Positions 7,583 to 19,603 are shown, numbered from the stretch's first letter. The stretch: DNA of 32,731 bases from Aliivibrio_A kagoshimensis (GCF_050337105.1 NZ_JAKJSQ010000048.1:1-32731), one strand, 5' to 3'. The notes: a model not told the origin generated them from the letters alone. Made by a program: numbers and translations.

Positions 7583-8737
7583 TTAGCTGAGTAGCGGTAA
7601 AAGCATACCAACAGCAAGGTAGAATCCCACCATGGCAACAATCGGCAATTTGATGCTTTTCAGCAGATAAACACCGAGTATAACCAAGGCCATATCAATA
7701 CCGTTACCGACTGCACTTTGAAAGACTGGTTGATAAAGCGCAGATAATAACAGCCCTACAACCGCAGCGTTTACCCCATTCATCGCCCCTGAAAGGGCTG
7801 GGATAGCAGCGAGCTGTTGCCAGTTTTTTAATACTACTAACACCAGCAAGAACCCCGGTAAAAAGACCGCAAGGGTGGCGATGAGTGCGCCCCATATTGG
7901 GGTGTTAGGCAGCAGTTCATAACCGAGGAAAGTGGCGAAGGTAAACATCGGACCCGGTACGGCTTGAGCGGTGGCATATCCGGTTAAAAAGGCATCTTGT
8001 GACAGTTGATCACCGACTAAATTTTCTAGTAGCGGCAGAACCACATGACCGCCACCAAACACTAGGCTACCCGCTTGGTAGAAATTAGAAAACAGCGCTA
8101 TCTGGTCAGAATAGTGAGCCAATGTTGGCAAGCCGATTAACAGCCCAACAAAGATAACTAATGAGATCCAGTTTAGCTGAAATTTACCTTGTTCGACGGG
8201 GCTTGTCGGAGGGGTATCCGACATCTGAAAACGTCCAACGATGGCGGCAAACAGCAACACCAAGATTTGAGTGAGTATTGAGGGAGCAACTAACAGCACC
8301 ATGGCGGTGAAAACGGCTAAGGCGACGCCAACTTTCTGTTTGCAAAAGTTATTGAACATTCCCCACGCTGCATCGGTCACCACGATGACCGCCAATATTT
8401 TTAGACCATGTACAGCACCTTGAAAAAAGGTGTTGTCGGTGAGCAGGGTACTGAGCGCAGCGATGACTAACATCAAAATTACTGAGGGTAGGGTAAAACC
8501 TAAAAAGGCGGCAATGGCACCAAGAATACCCCCGCGATGGTAACCGATAGAGAAACCAACTTGGCTAGAGCCTGGGCCGGGTAAAAACTGACTTAGGGCT
8601 ACAAATTGGCCGTACTCCTTGTCACTGAGCCATTGGTGCTTTTCAACAAAAGCGTGCCTAAAATAGCCGATATGCGCTGCAGGACCACCAAAACTGACCC
8701 AACCAAGCATAAAAAATTTAATGAAAATATCGAGCAT
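7583..8737 (-). CDS. chrA: Chromate-transporter (ChrA/CHR) family membrane protein
   Basis: A 384-residue integral membrane protein with two homologous CHR halves. The N-half shows the family motif LGWVSFGGPAAHIGYFR and FLPGPGSSQVGFSIGY. The C-half repeats the pattern in inverted-topology form: AGSLVFGGGHVVLPLL and AQAVPGPMFTFATFLGY. This two-domain size is typical of long-chain ChrA proteins, which export chromate by proton exchange; many family members were never tested on chromate, so the substrate is by homology only. The ATG follows AAAGGT. It is divergent from a LysR gene 98 bases away, the usual arrangement for a regulator-target pair. Confidence 0.85.
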   Translation of the reverse strand: MLDIFIKFFMLGWVSFGGPAAHIGYFRHAFVEKHQWLSDKEYGQFVALSQFLPGPGSSQVGFSIGYHRGGILGAIAAFLGFTLPSVILMLVIAALSTLLTDNTFFQGAVHGLKILAVIVVTDAAWGMFNNFCKQKVGVALAVFTAMVLLVAPSILTQILVLLFAAIVGRFQMSDTPPTSPVEQGKFQLNWISLVIFVGLLIGLPTLAHYSDQIALFSNFYQAGSLVFGGGHVVLPLLENLVGDQLSQDAFLTGYATAQAVPGPMFTFATFLGYELLPNTPIWGALIATLAVFLPGFLLVLVVLKNWQQLAAIPALSGAMNGVNAAVVGLLLSALYQPVFQSAVGNGIDMALVILGVYLLKSIKLPIVAMVGFYLAVGMLLPLLS

Positions 8738-8835
8738 ATGAGTGACCTTTTTATAACAAAATGATGAAAATTCTTACTGCACACACGATAATAAAAAACA
8801 TATAATGATTCAAATTGATTGTTTTGGTTATAGTT

Positions 8836-9771
8836 ATGAATAATATTAATTGGCGTGCTGTGGATCTTAATTTACTGGTGGTTTTTGATACTTTGATGAC
8901 ACAGCGCAGTGTTTCAAAGGCTGCCGATAAACTCTCTGTCGGTCAGTCTGCCATGAGCCACAGCTTATCCAGATTGAGAGGGCTACTCGATGATCCTCTG
9001 TTTGAGCGACAAGGTCAGGTGATGATGCCCAGCAAAAAGGCGTTAGAACTGGCCCCAGTGATCACTCATATTCTCAATCAGATCTCAGAACAAGTGCTGC
9101 ACTCATCAGGTTTTGAACCGAATGAGTATCAAGGGAAGTTAAAAATTGGCTTGACCGATTATGCTGAGTTGCTATTTGCTCCTGCGTTATTTGATGCCAT
9201 TTTGCAGCAAGCGCCTTTCAGTCAGATCTGTTTTTACAATGTGGATAGGAGCAGTTATCAGCAGGCATTTCTCGATTATCAACTCGATTTTATGATTGGC
9301 AGTGTGGCTGAATCCACCAGTCACTTTACCCGCACTCACCTTTATACCGAGCAACATGTCTGTTTGTTTGATCCCCAGTCTACGGGGATAAACCTTCCTA
9401 TAACCATGAGTGATTACCTCTCTGTTCCCCATGCATTAGCCAGTCCGAATGGTCAATTGACCAGTGGGGTAGATAGCCAGCTGGCAGAACTGGATAAACA
9501 GCGCACGGTAAGCATTACCTCTCGAAATTTCTTAACACTTCGTCATCTAATTAGAGGGAGGAAGCTGTTGTGCGTGGTCCCGGAGTTGATGGCTAAGTTG
9601 GATCTCTTTTCTCACGATCTGGCGTGCGATAACCCCCCCGTAGAGGTACCTGATTTTGATATTGATATGCTGTGGGAGAAACGCAATGATCAGCACGGAA
9701 GAAGCCTTTGGTTGCGAGAGGTCGCGAGCGAAGCGATATTAAATGAGGTGAAACGGTTAAAGCAATCATGA
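8836..9771 (+). CDS. LysR-family transcriptional regulator, divergent from chrA
   Basis: A 311-residue LysR regulator. I start it at ATG 8836 (MNNINWRAVDLNLLVVF), typical for the NahR/NodD-like clade, rather than at TTG 8815. The winged helix-turn-helix covers about residues 8-65 (SVSKAADKLSVGQSAMSHSL, then the recognition follow-on LFERQG). The effector-binding domain starts near residue 90 (KLKIGLTDYAELLFAP). It probably controls the divergent chrA gene through the 98-base gap; no T-N11-A operator there is clear enough to mark. Its inducer is unknown. Confidence 0.88.
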   Translation: MNNINWRAVDLNLLVVFDTLMTQRSVSKAADKLSVGQSAMSHSLSRLRGLLDDPLFERQGQVMMPSKKALELAPVITHILNQISEQVLHSSGFEPNEYQGKLKIGLTDYAELLFAPALFDAILQQAPFSQICFYNVDRSSYQQAFLDYQLDFMIGSVAESTSHFTRTHLYTEQHVCLFDPQSTGINLPITMSDYLSVPHALASPNGQLTSGVDSQLAELDKQRTVSITSRNFLTLRHLIRGRKLLCVVPELMAKLDLFSHDLACDNPPVEVPDFDIDMLWEKRNDQHGRSLWLREVASEAILNEVKRLKQS

Positions 9772-9783
9772 TTGAGGGGGGAA

Positions 9784-9808
9784 CAGCCACCAATGGGATT
9801 GATGGCTG
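9784..9808. terminator. Possible bidirectional terminator hairpin between lysR and ebgC
   Basis: CAGCCA-C-CAAT (9784-9794) pairs with ATTG-A-TGGCTG (9798-9808), one mismatch, loop GGG. It fills the 65-base convergent gap. Neither side has a good T-run, so termination is unproven. Confidence 0.4.
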
Positions 9809-9836
9809 CTTGTTGGATAGGGCAATTAAATACAGG

Positions 9837-13441
<3,605 letters not shown>

Positions 13442-13473
13442 CTATAGTGTGATCTTGGTTGAAAAATAGGCAC

Positions 13474-13504
13474 AAAAAAAGGCAAGTCGATATACCTGCC
13501 TTTT
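13474..13504 (-). terminator. Rho-independent terminator after ebgR
   Basis: On the minus strand, AAAAGGCA (from 13504) pairs with TGCCTTTT (to 13477) plus one inner G-C after a mismatch, and seven T residues follow (complement of 13474-13480). It separates the ebgR transcript from the ebgA promoter region, so ebgR and ebgAC are independent units. Confidence 0.8.
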
Positions 13505-13526
13505 GTTGATGTCGTTTGCATAAAAA

Positions 13527-14516
13527 TTATTTAGGATCGATGGTGGTACCTCTTAGGATTAACTCACCCGGAACGGTAATAATGATCGGAATCTTTCTAT
13601 CATCTCGTTCTTGCTCAACCAATAAGTTCACCCCTTGCACACCCATCAATTCAGAGTGTATATGGAAAGTACTTAGTGGGGGGAAAGTAAACTTGGCGGT
13701 GGGAATGTCGTTCACGCTGATCAACGCGATGTCGTTAGGGATGGAGAGTCCCTTTTCATTAATTGCACGTAATACACCAATGGCGATAGAGTCAGAGGCG
13801 ACAAATATCGCTTTAGGGTAGTCACTTTGTAACATCTTCTGGGCAAGCTCATAACCCGATGCACTGGAAAAGGTTCCACATAAAATATCCTTTTCACTGA
13901 CTAAGCCCTTTAAACCACCATACTCACGACACATCTCTGCGCGGATATCATTCTGGCCAATGTTATCTTGCCCTCCGATGAAACCAATTCTATTATAGCC
14001 TTGATTTTCAAAGAAATTAATTACGTCAACACTGAGTTGCTTAAGGTTGACGATCACCGAGTCTATGCTCTCATCTTGATCGTTATAGTCAACATAAACA
14101 ATATGCTTGGACAAGGATTTTGCTTGAGTAAGCTGTTGTGGCGTTGCTCTTCCTATGAGGATGACACCATCAACGTTGGAGAGGGTATCACTGTCATCTG
14201 AAAGATAACGGCTGCTCAGTTTGATGTTGAGCTTACTGCATTGAGTCTCAATACCATGACGAATAGAGAGGTAGTAGGGGTCATTCACTTCGAGCTCTTG
14301 AGCGTAGGTATAGAGAGCCAAAAAATGTAGAGAACGACGTTGATTGACAGAGCTTCGTCGAGAACTGATGGTTTTATATTCGAGCTTTTCCGCAATCTCC
14401 AGCACTCTACGTTTTGTTTCTGCTTTTACACTGAGTGTAGGATCATCGTTTAGTACTCGAGAGACCGTTGCCAATGAAACGGATGCTGCTTCTGCTATTT
14501 CCTTTAGTGTTGCCAT
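13527..14516 (-). CDS. ebgR: LacI-family repressor EbgR
   Basis: A 329-residue LacI-family repressor. The N-terminal helix-turn-helix reads MATLKEIAEAASVSLATVSR, followed by VLNDDPTLSVKAETKRRVLE; the hinge and a periplasmic-binding-protein-like effector domain follow. Several stretches closely match E. coli EbgR as I remember it: NDPYYLSIRHGIETQCSKL, ASDSIAIGVLRAINEKGL, SVNDIPTAKFTFPPLST and the C-terminal LRGTT. In E. coli EbgR represses ebgA-ebgC until lactose or a related galactoside binds. Here it is directly upstream of ebgAC on the same strand, with its own terminator. Its ATG has only a weak Shine-Dalgarno (GAG at 8-10 bases). Confidence 0.93.
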   Translation of the reverse strand: MATLKEIAEAASVSLATVSRVLNDDPTLSVKAETKRRVLEIAEKLEYKTISSRRSSVNQRRSLHFLALYTYAQELEVNDPYYLSIRHGIETQCSKLNIKLSSRYLSDDSDTLSNVDGVILIGRATPQQLTQAKSLSKHIVYVDYNDQDESIDSVIVNLKQLSVDVINFFENQGYNRIGFIGGQDNIGQNDIRAEMCREYGGLKGLVSEKDILCGTFSSASGYELAQKMLQSDYPKAIFVASDSIAIGVLRAINEKGLSIPNDIALISVNDIPTAKFTFPPLSTFHIHSELMGVQGVNLLVEQERDDRKIPIIITVPGELILRGTTIDPK

Positions 14517-14692
14517 CTACTTACTCAACTTCGTATTGACCAATATTCTGCTGTTTATAGTAGTGTAATTATGAATGAATATGGAGAAAAATTTAGTAAA
14601 GCCATTGGTTTTTTCATCGATTTTAATGCCGTTAAAGTGCTGGCTATGCAAATGATGGCGTAAATATAGTAGAAGTTCGTTTATAACCCTGC

Positions 14693-14708
14693 GTGTAAAC
14701 GTTTACAT
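14693..14708. promoter_or_regulatory. GalR operator upstream of galT
   Basis: GTGTAAACGTTTACAT contains the perfect palindrome TGTAAACGTTTACA (14694-14707), the shape expected for GalR/GalS-type LacI-family repressors with a central CG. It lies 85-100 bases before the galT ATG in a 276-base gap shared with the divergent ebgR gene. Confidence 0.8.
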
Positions 14709-14711
14709 TGA

Positions 14712-14727
14712 TGGGATTTAGATCACT
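14712..14727. promoter_or_regulatory. Candidate CRP site upstream of galT
   Basis: TGGGATTTAGATCACT matches the CRP optimum TGTGATCTAGATCACA at 13 of 16 positions, and 8 of 10 in the TGTGA-N6-TCACA core. It begins 3 bases after the GalR operator and ends 65 bases before galT. Catabolite control of gal genes is common; binding here is not shown. The octamer GATCACTG is also directly repeated at 14721-14728 and 14732-14739. Confidence 0.5.
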
Positions 14728-14792
14728 GTTCGATCACTGGTTGATTGATAGACTGAATTGAAATTTCACCTCGTTGATAAAAAGAGTTCCTT

Positions 14793-15887
14793 ATGTCTAG
14801 TGTTGATTCAAGTCGCGATGAGTTTAGTGCCATTGACCATCCACATCGTCGTTATAACCCGTTAACAGGACAGTGGGTATTGGTATCCCCGCATCGAGCA
14901 AAACGGCCGTGGCAAGGTCAGGATGAAAAACCGTCACCTACCCCTAGTGATAGCCATGACCCCGATTGTTTCCTGTGCGCCAATAATTCGCGTATTTCAG
15001 GAGAGAAGAATCCCGATTACCAAGGAACGTTTGTCTTCACCAATGACTTTGCCGCGTTAACCACGGACACGCCTGATGCGCCTGCTTCAACCAATCCACT
15101 GTTTCGTAGCCAAAGTGCTCGTGGATTAAGTCGAGTTATCTGTTTCTCTCCCGATCACAGTAAAACCCTGCCTGAGTTACCACCAGAAAGCATCTTGGCG
15201 TTGGTAGACACTTGGGAGCAGCAGATATCCGAACTGGGTAAAGAGTACCTTTGGGTACAGGCGTTTGAAAACAAAGGAGCGGTGATGGGGTGTTCTCAAC
15301 CGCATCCACATGGGCAGGTATGGGCCAATAACTTTTTACCCAATGAGATAGAGAGAAAAGATAAGCAGCTACGAGACTATCAGCAGCAACATGGCAGTAA
15401 CCTATTACTCGATTATGTTCAGAGTGAAGCGAAAGATGGATCTCGAACAGTGGTAGAAACAGAACACTGGTTGGCGGTTGTCCCTTATTGGGCTGCTTGG
15501 CCCTTTGAAACCATGTTATTGCCTAAAACACCTATTCGCCGCATGAGCGAGTTAAGTGGCGAGCAGAGAGTCGATTTGGCTCTGGCGTTGAAAAAGTTGA
15601 CCAGTCGATATGACAATCTATTCAAATGCTCATTTCCCTATTCGATGGGCTGGCATTATGCGCCTTTCTTTGAACACGCATTAGACCCGTCTCACCCCAC
15701 TGATATTGATCACTGGCAGCTGCACGCTCTGTTCTATCCACCGCTGCTTCGCTCTGCAACGGTACGTAAGTTCATGGTGGGTTATGAGATGTTAGCGGAG
15801 AGCCAACGAGATTTGACGCCAGAACAAGCGGCTGAAAAGCTGAGAGCTGTCAGCGACGTTCACTATTTAGATAACGACGGTTTATAA
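14793..15887 (+). CDS. galT: Galactose-1-phosphate uridylyltransferase
   Basis: GalT swaps UMP between UDP-glucose and galactose-1-phosphate, giving UDP-galactose and glucose-1-phosphate (Leloir pathway, cytosol). The 364-residue protein has the family's HIT-like fold: zinc-ligand pair CFLC (Cys59, Cys62), His122 in SPDHSKTLPEL, and the active-site HPHGQVW with His171 and the covalent nucleophile His173. C-terminal PYSMGWHYAPF is also typical. Length is slightly above E. coli GalT. The Shine-Dalgarno is weak (GAG about 8 bases before the ATG). First gene of galTKM, with GalR and CRP-like sites upstream. galK follows after 19 bases. galE is not in the operon. Confidence 0.97.
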   Translation: MSSVDSSRDEFSAIDHPHRRYNPLTGQWVLVSPHRAKRPWQGQDEKPSPTPSDSHDPDCFLCANNSRISGEKNPDYQGTFVFTNDFAALTTDTPDAPASTNPLFRSQSARGLSRVICFSPDHSKTLPELPPESILALVDTWEQQISELGKEYLWVQAFENKGAVMGCSQPHPHGQVWANNFLPNEIERKDKQLRDYQQQHGSNLLLDYVQSEAKDGSRTVVETEHWLAVVPYWAAWPFETMLLPKTPIRRMSELSGEQRVDLALALKKLTSRYDNLFKCSFPYSMGWHYAPFFEHALDPSHPTDIDHWQLHALFYPPLLRSATVRKFMVGYEMLAESQRDLTPEQAAEKLRAVSDVHYLDNDGL

Positions 15888-15906
15888 GCCTAAGACGAGA
15901 GATATT

Positions 15907-17079
15907 ATGATGAATTCTATGGTATTAGCCAAAAAAGTAAGCCGATCTTTTCAAGATAGCTTTGGTTATTCAGCGCAAGCATTTATTCAAGCGCCTGGAC
16001 GCGTCAACTTAATTGGTGAACATACCGATTATAACGATGGTTTTGTTCTTCCTTGTGCCATTAACTACCAAACGGTGGTGGCTGCTAGCAAAAGAGAGGA
16101 CAACATCGTTCGGATCGTATCGGTCGATTATGGCAACGAGATTAACCAGTTTGACCTTGGTCAAGCGATCACTTTTGAAGCCGATTGTATGTGGGCTAAC
16201 TACATTCGAGGTGTGGTTAGCTGTTTATTGCAGCGTGGTTATCAACTTGGTGGTGCCGATATTGCAGTCAGCGGTGACGTCCCACAGGGAGCGGGCTTGA
16301 GTTCATCCGCCGCTCTAGAAGTGGTGATTGGACAGACGTTTAAAACGTTGTATGACTTAGACATTAGCCAGCAAGAGATTGCGCTAAATGGCCAGCAAGC
16401 TGAGAACGAATTTGTTGGTTGCAATTGCGGCATCATGGATCAACTTATCTCGGCTGAAGGGCAAGAGAGTCATGCGTTGTTGATTGATTGCCGAACGTTA
16501 GAGACCACGGCCGTTCCTCTGCCGGAAGGTGTGATCGTTATGATCATAAACTCCAATAAACAGAGAGGGCTGGTGGACAGTGAATACAATACTCGCCGTC
16601 AACAGTGTGAAGAAGCGGCTGAAATCTTTGGAGTGAAAGCGCTACGAGACGTGACGCTACAACAGTTTGATCAACGCAGTAGCGAACTCAGTGAAGTCGT
16701 TGCCAAACGCGCGAAGCATGTGATTAGTGAGAATGATCGTACGGTGTTGGCCGCGGTCGCATTAAAAGAGGGCGATCTCCCTCGAATGGCTCAGTTGATG
16801 GAGCAATCTCATCTCTCGATGAAAGAGGACTTTGAAATCACGGTTACAGAGGTAGATACTCTTGTCGATATTGTTAAGCAGCAGCTGGGTAATGATGGGG
16901 GAGTTCGCATGACAGGCGGCGGCTTTGGTGGCTGTATTGTCGCCATGATGACCCCAGATAAAGTGGAGCAGGTTCGGTTGGCTGTTGAGGAAAATTATGA
17001 AGTGATGACGGGATTGAAAGCGTCAATTTATGTGTGTCAGGCAAAATCGGGTGCTTCTCAGTTTGAGCTGGTTGTGTAA
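15907..17079 (+). CDS. galK: Galactokinase
   Basis: GalK phosphorylates alpha-D-galactose with ATP to galactose-1-phosphate. The 390-residue GHMP-family kinase shows the galactokinase signature GRVNLIGEHTDYNDGFVLP (31-49), the ATP-binding motif GDVPQGAGLSSSAALEV (about 123-139), catalytic Asp178 in NCGIMDQL, and the third GHMP motif MTGGGFGGCIVAM near the C-terminus. The start at 15907 (MMNSMV) has GAGAG upstream; ATG 15910 is an equal alternative. galM begins at its stop codon with a one-base overlap (TAATG), so the two are translationally coupled. Confidence 0.97.
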   Translation: MMNSMVLAKKVSRSFQDSFGYSAQAFIQAPGRVNLIGEHTDYNDGFVLPCAINYQTVVAASKREDNIVRIVSVDYGNEINQFDLGQAITFEADCMWANYIRGVVSCLLQRGYQLGGADIAVSGDVPQGAGLSSSAALEVVIGQTFKTLYDLDISQQEIALNGQQAENEFVGCNCGIMDQLISAEGQESHALLIDCRTLETTAVPLPEGVIVMIINSNKQRGLVDSEYNTRRQQCEEAAEIFGVKALRDVTLQQFDQRSSELSEVVAKRAKHVISENDRTVLAAVALKEGDLPRMAQLMEQSHLSMKEDFEITVTEVDTLVDIVKQQLGNDGGVRMTGGGFGGCIVAMMTPDKVEQVRLAVEENYEVMTGLKASIYVCQAKSGASQFELVV

Positions 17080-18116
17080 TGGATAATCAGTGTTATCACG
17101 ATGGCCAGCCTGCAAATGTGTATACGCTGCGCAATCGACTCGGAACTCAGATTAAGGTGATGGATATTGGTGCGACTTGGCTTAGTTGTCAGCTTAATGT
17201 CGATCAGAAAAGCAGAGAAGTACTGTTAGGGGTTGATACCATCAGCAAACAACAGCAGCAGCAGGCCTATTTGGGGGCGACAGTCGGTCGGTATGCCAAT
17301 CGCATTGCTGGTGGACAGTTTACGATTGGTTCACAACCCTTTCAGCTGTCGGTTAACCAGGGCAGTAACTGCTTGCATGGCGGTCAGGAGGGCTTTGATA
17401 AACGCCGATGGAGTCTGCTTGAGCAAAGCCATGATGGTGTGCGTTTAGCGCTTAACTCTGCTGCGGGAGATCAAGGTTTTCCTGGCAATGTGACGGTTAC
17501 CGTTCATTATCAATTAACAGAGCACAATGAGGTCATTATTCGTTATGCGGCCATCACAGATGAAGCATGTCCGGTGAATTTAACCAATCACGCCTATTTT
17601 AACTTGATGGGAGATGAGTCATTCATTAGTGCACTTGATCACCAATTACAGGTCGCCGCCAGCCACTATGTGGTGACTGATGAAACGGCGATACCCACAG
17701 GGGAGCTGAGGGAGGTACAAGGGAGTGGTTTTGATTTTAATCAGCGTAAGTTGATTAAACAGGATTTTTTGCACGATGCTGATCAGAAGCTGTTGAGCGG
17801 ATATGACCACGCCCTACTGCTGGACAGTGATAAAACGGACGGTGAACAGGTGGTGGCTTGTTTGGTGTCGGCAGATAATCGACTGACTATGGAGGTGAGA
17901 ACCACCAAGCCCGCCATGCAGATCTACAGCGGTAATTTCTTACAGGGAACGTCAGGGCGTGGACAGCATAAATATAGTAACCATGATGGTATCGCCTTAG
18001 AGACACAGTTTATGCCGGACTCTCCGAATCATCCTGAGTGGCCACAAGTCTCTTCGATATTGCAGCCTGATCAGACCTACCATGCGGTGACTAAATATCG
18101 CTTTATTGTGGACTAA
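17079..18116 (+). CDS. galM: Aldose 1-epimerase (mutarotase)
   Basis: GalM interconverts beta- and alpha-galactose, feeding the alpha form to GalK after beta-galactoside hydrolysis. The 345-residue protein has substrate-binding RYANRIAGGQF near residue 71, catalytic His171 in NLTNHAYFNLMG and catalytic base Glu308 in GIALETQFMPDSPNH. Length matches bacterial GalM. The stop TAA (18114-18116) overlaps the convergent galR stop by three bases (CTAA), leaving no space for an intergenic terminator. Confidence 0.96.
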   Translation: MDNQCYHDGQPANVYTLRNRLGTQIKVMDIGATWLSCQLNVDQKSREVLLGVDTISKQQQQQAYLGATVGRYANRIAGGQFTIGSQPFQLSVNQGSNCLHGGQEGFDKRRWSLLEQSHDGVRLALNSAAGDQGFPGNVTVTVHYQLTEHNEVIIRYAAITDEACPVNLTNHAYFNLMGDESFISALDHQLQVAASHYVVTDETAIPTGELREVQGSGFDFNQRKLIKQDFLHDADQKLLSGYDHALLLDSDKTDGEQVVACLVSADNRLTMEVRTTKPAMQIYSGNFLQGTSGRGQHKYSNHDGIALETQFMPDSPNHPEWPQVSSILQPDQTYHAVTKYRFIVD

Positions 18117-19111
18117 ATTTTACTCACTGAGTTTCGTTTAATTAGGGTTGGATTAAACAGACTGACGCTACTGCTTTTTTGCTCACTTTTGGCCAGTAAA
18201 ATCGCTAACGAGGCCGCTTTTTCTGCCATGATCTGAATCGGGTAACGAATGGTGGTCAATTTAGGGTGAACAAACTTGGCAATCAATCCGTCATCAAACC
18301 CTACTAGCGACATCTGCTCCGGTACTGAAATACTATTATCTTCAAGCGTAGAAAGGGCACCCGCTGCCATAAAGTCGTTATAAGCCACTGTTGCGGTGAT
18401 CGGTAAATTTTTCGCTAGTAGGTTCATCATCGCTTTTTCGCCGCCAAGATCCGTTGGCTCAGATTGTTCAATGTAGTTGTCAGATACGAAGAGCTGATTA
18501 TCCTTAAGCGCTTGTAAATACCCATCTCTGCGCTGGCTACTGTCCTCAATCTCGTGGTTAGAATTAATACAGGCGATATGCTGGTGGCCATTTTTGATGA
18601 GAAATTCGGTGGCCAAATAGGCCCCTTTGAAGTTGTCGAGAGCAATACAGCGCTCGGCGATCTCAGGGACAAGTCGATTGATTAAAATAAAGCCGGGCAC
18701 TTCGTTGGCGTAATCGATGATCTCTTGATTGCTGAGTGCCTTTGAGTGAACCACTAGAGAGTCACATCGGCTATTGATCAGCAGTTCAATGGCATTACGT
18801 TCATCATCGGCATTATGGTAACCGTTACCGATTAACACCTGTTTGCCATTTTTACGCGCGACATCATCCACCGCTTTAATCATGAGGCCAAAAAAGGGAT
18901 CGGAGACATCACTGACAATCACCCCAATGGTATTGGTGCTTTTACTGACTAAAGCTCGAGCGTTGGCATTGGGTCTATATCCAAGTGATTTCATCGATTT
19001 TTCAACCAGTTCAATGGATCTTGAACTCGCTTTAGGTGATTTGTTAATGACTCTCGAGACGGTAGCGATGGAGACGCCTGCATCTTTTGCCACATCTTTT
19101 ATGGTAGCCAT
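18113..19111 (-). CDS. galR: LacI-family galactose repressor GalR/GalS
   Basis: A 332-residue LacI-family repressor. The N-terminus MATIKDVAKDAGVSIATVSR plus NKSPKAS is the GalR/GalS helix-turn-helix; the hinge YRPNANARALVS follows. The core contains SDVSDPFFGLMIKAVDDVA, LIGNGYHNADDERNAIE and RYPIQIMAEKAA, close to E. coli GalR and GalS as I remember them. It represses gal genes unless D-galactose binds. The ATG follows GAGG six bases upstream; a 13-bp palindrome GTACTTTAAGTAC (19122-19134) lies just before that ribosome-binding site. It converges on galM with overlapping stops and carries a GalR-type operator about 120 bases upstream, which fits autoregulation. GalR and GalS cannot be told apart here. 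Confidence 0.93.
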   Translation of the reverse strand: MATIKDVAKDAGVSIATVSRVINKSPKASSRSIELVEKSMKSLGYRPNANARALVSKSTNTIGVIVSDVSDPFFGLMIKAVDDVARKNGKQVLIGNGYHNADDERNAIELLINSRCDSLVVHSKALSNQEIIDYANEVPGFILINRLVPEIAERCIALDNFKGAYLATEFLIKNGHQHIACINSNHEIEDSSQRRDGYLQALKDNQLFVSDNYIEQSEPTDLGGEKAMMNLLAKNLPITATVAYNDFMAAGALSTLEDNSISVPEQMSLVGFDDGLIAKFVHPKLTTIRYPIQIMAEKAASLAILLAKSEQKSSSVSLFNPTLIKRNSVSKI

Positions 19112-19231
19112 GAATAACCTCGTACTTTAAGTACCCCCATTTAACCCCCGTGGTGAAAATATGGCAATATCTGATTAATGTTTTGTAATAAAGTAAGAAG
19201 TAGATCGCTGTAATTACTTGCTTTATTGTTA

Positions 19232-19247
19232 ATGTAAACGTTATCAA
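19232..19247. promoter_or_regulatory. GalR-type operator between galR and ygjH
   Basis: ATGTAAACGTTATCAA includes TGTAAACGTTATCA, 12 of 14 matches to the galT operator. It lies 121 bases upstream of the galR ATG and 24 bases upstream of the ygjH ATG (19271), so it could serve galR autoregulation, ygjH, or both. Confidence 0.6.
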
Positions 19248-19270
19248 AAATGAGCGAGGTTAAGACAGAA

Positions 19271-19603
19271 ATGACGACAATTACCTACCCAGATTTTGCA
19301 AAATTGGACATTCGAGTTGGAGTGATCACTGAAGTGGTTCGACATGAGAATGCCGATAAACTTTATATCGTACAAATTGATATTGGTGAGCGAACCTTAC
19401 AGACAGTGACCAGTTTAGTTCCTTACTACACAGAGCAGGAGCTAATGGACAAGCAGGTTGTGGTATTGACCAATTTGGCTAAAGCAAAAATGCGCGGAGA
19501 GACGTCTGAATGTATGCTGCTGTGTGCTGAAACGGACGATGAATCAGAGAGTGTGTTGCTGACTCCTGAGCGCTTGATGAGCCCAGGAGTAAAAGTTGTC
19601 TAA
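19271..19603 (+). CDS. ygjH: YgjH/CsaA-type tRNA-binding domain protein
   Basis: A 110-residue single-domain protein of the tRNA-binding OB-fold family (as at the C-terminus of methionyl-tRNA synthetase and in CsaA). Motifs: FAKLDIRVGVITEVVRHENA, DKLYIVQIDIGERTLQTVTS and NLAKAKMRGETSECMLLCAE. It resembles E. coli YgjH almost residue for residue as I recall it. I choose ATG 19271, preceded by GCGAGG at about 10-11 bases; ATG 19250 has no Shine-Dalgarno and abuts the operator. In E. coli ygjH sits next to ebgR; here galR and the gal operon lie between. Its cell role is not established. The stop overlaps the convergent amidotransferase stop (CTAA). Confidence 0.9.
   Translation: MTTITYPDFAKLDIRVGVITEVVRHENADKLYIVQIDIGERTLQTVTSLVPYYTEQELMDKQVVVLTNLAKAKMRGETSECMLLCAETDDESESVLLTPERLMSPGVKVV

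Noticed and set aside
19122..19134. Palindrome GTACTTTAAGTAC just before the galR ribosome-binding site
   Set aside because: Perfect but only 13 bp, AT-rich and unique in the window as far as I can see; noted with galR but not called an operator.
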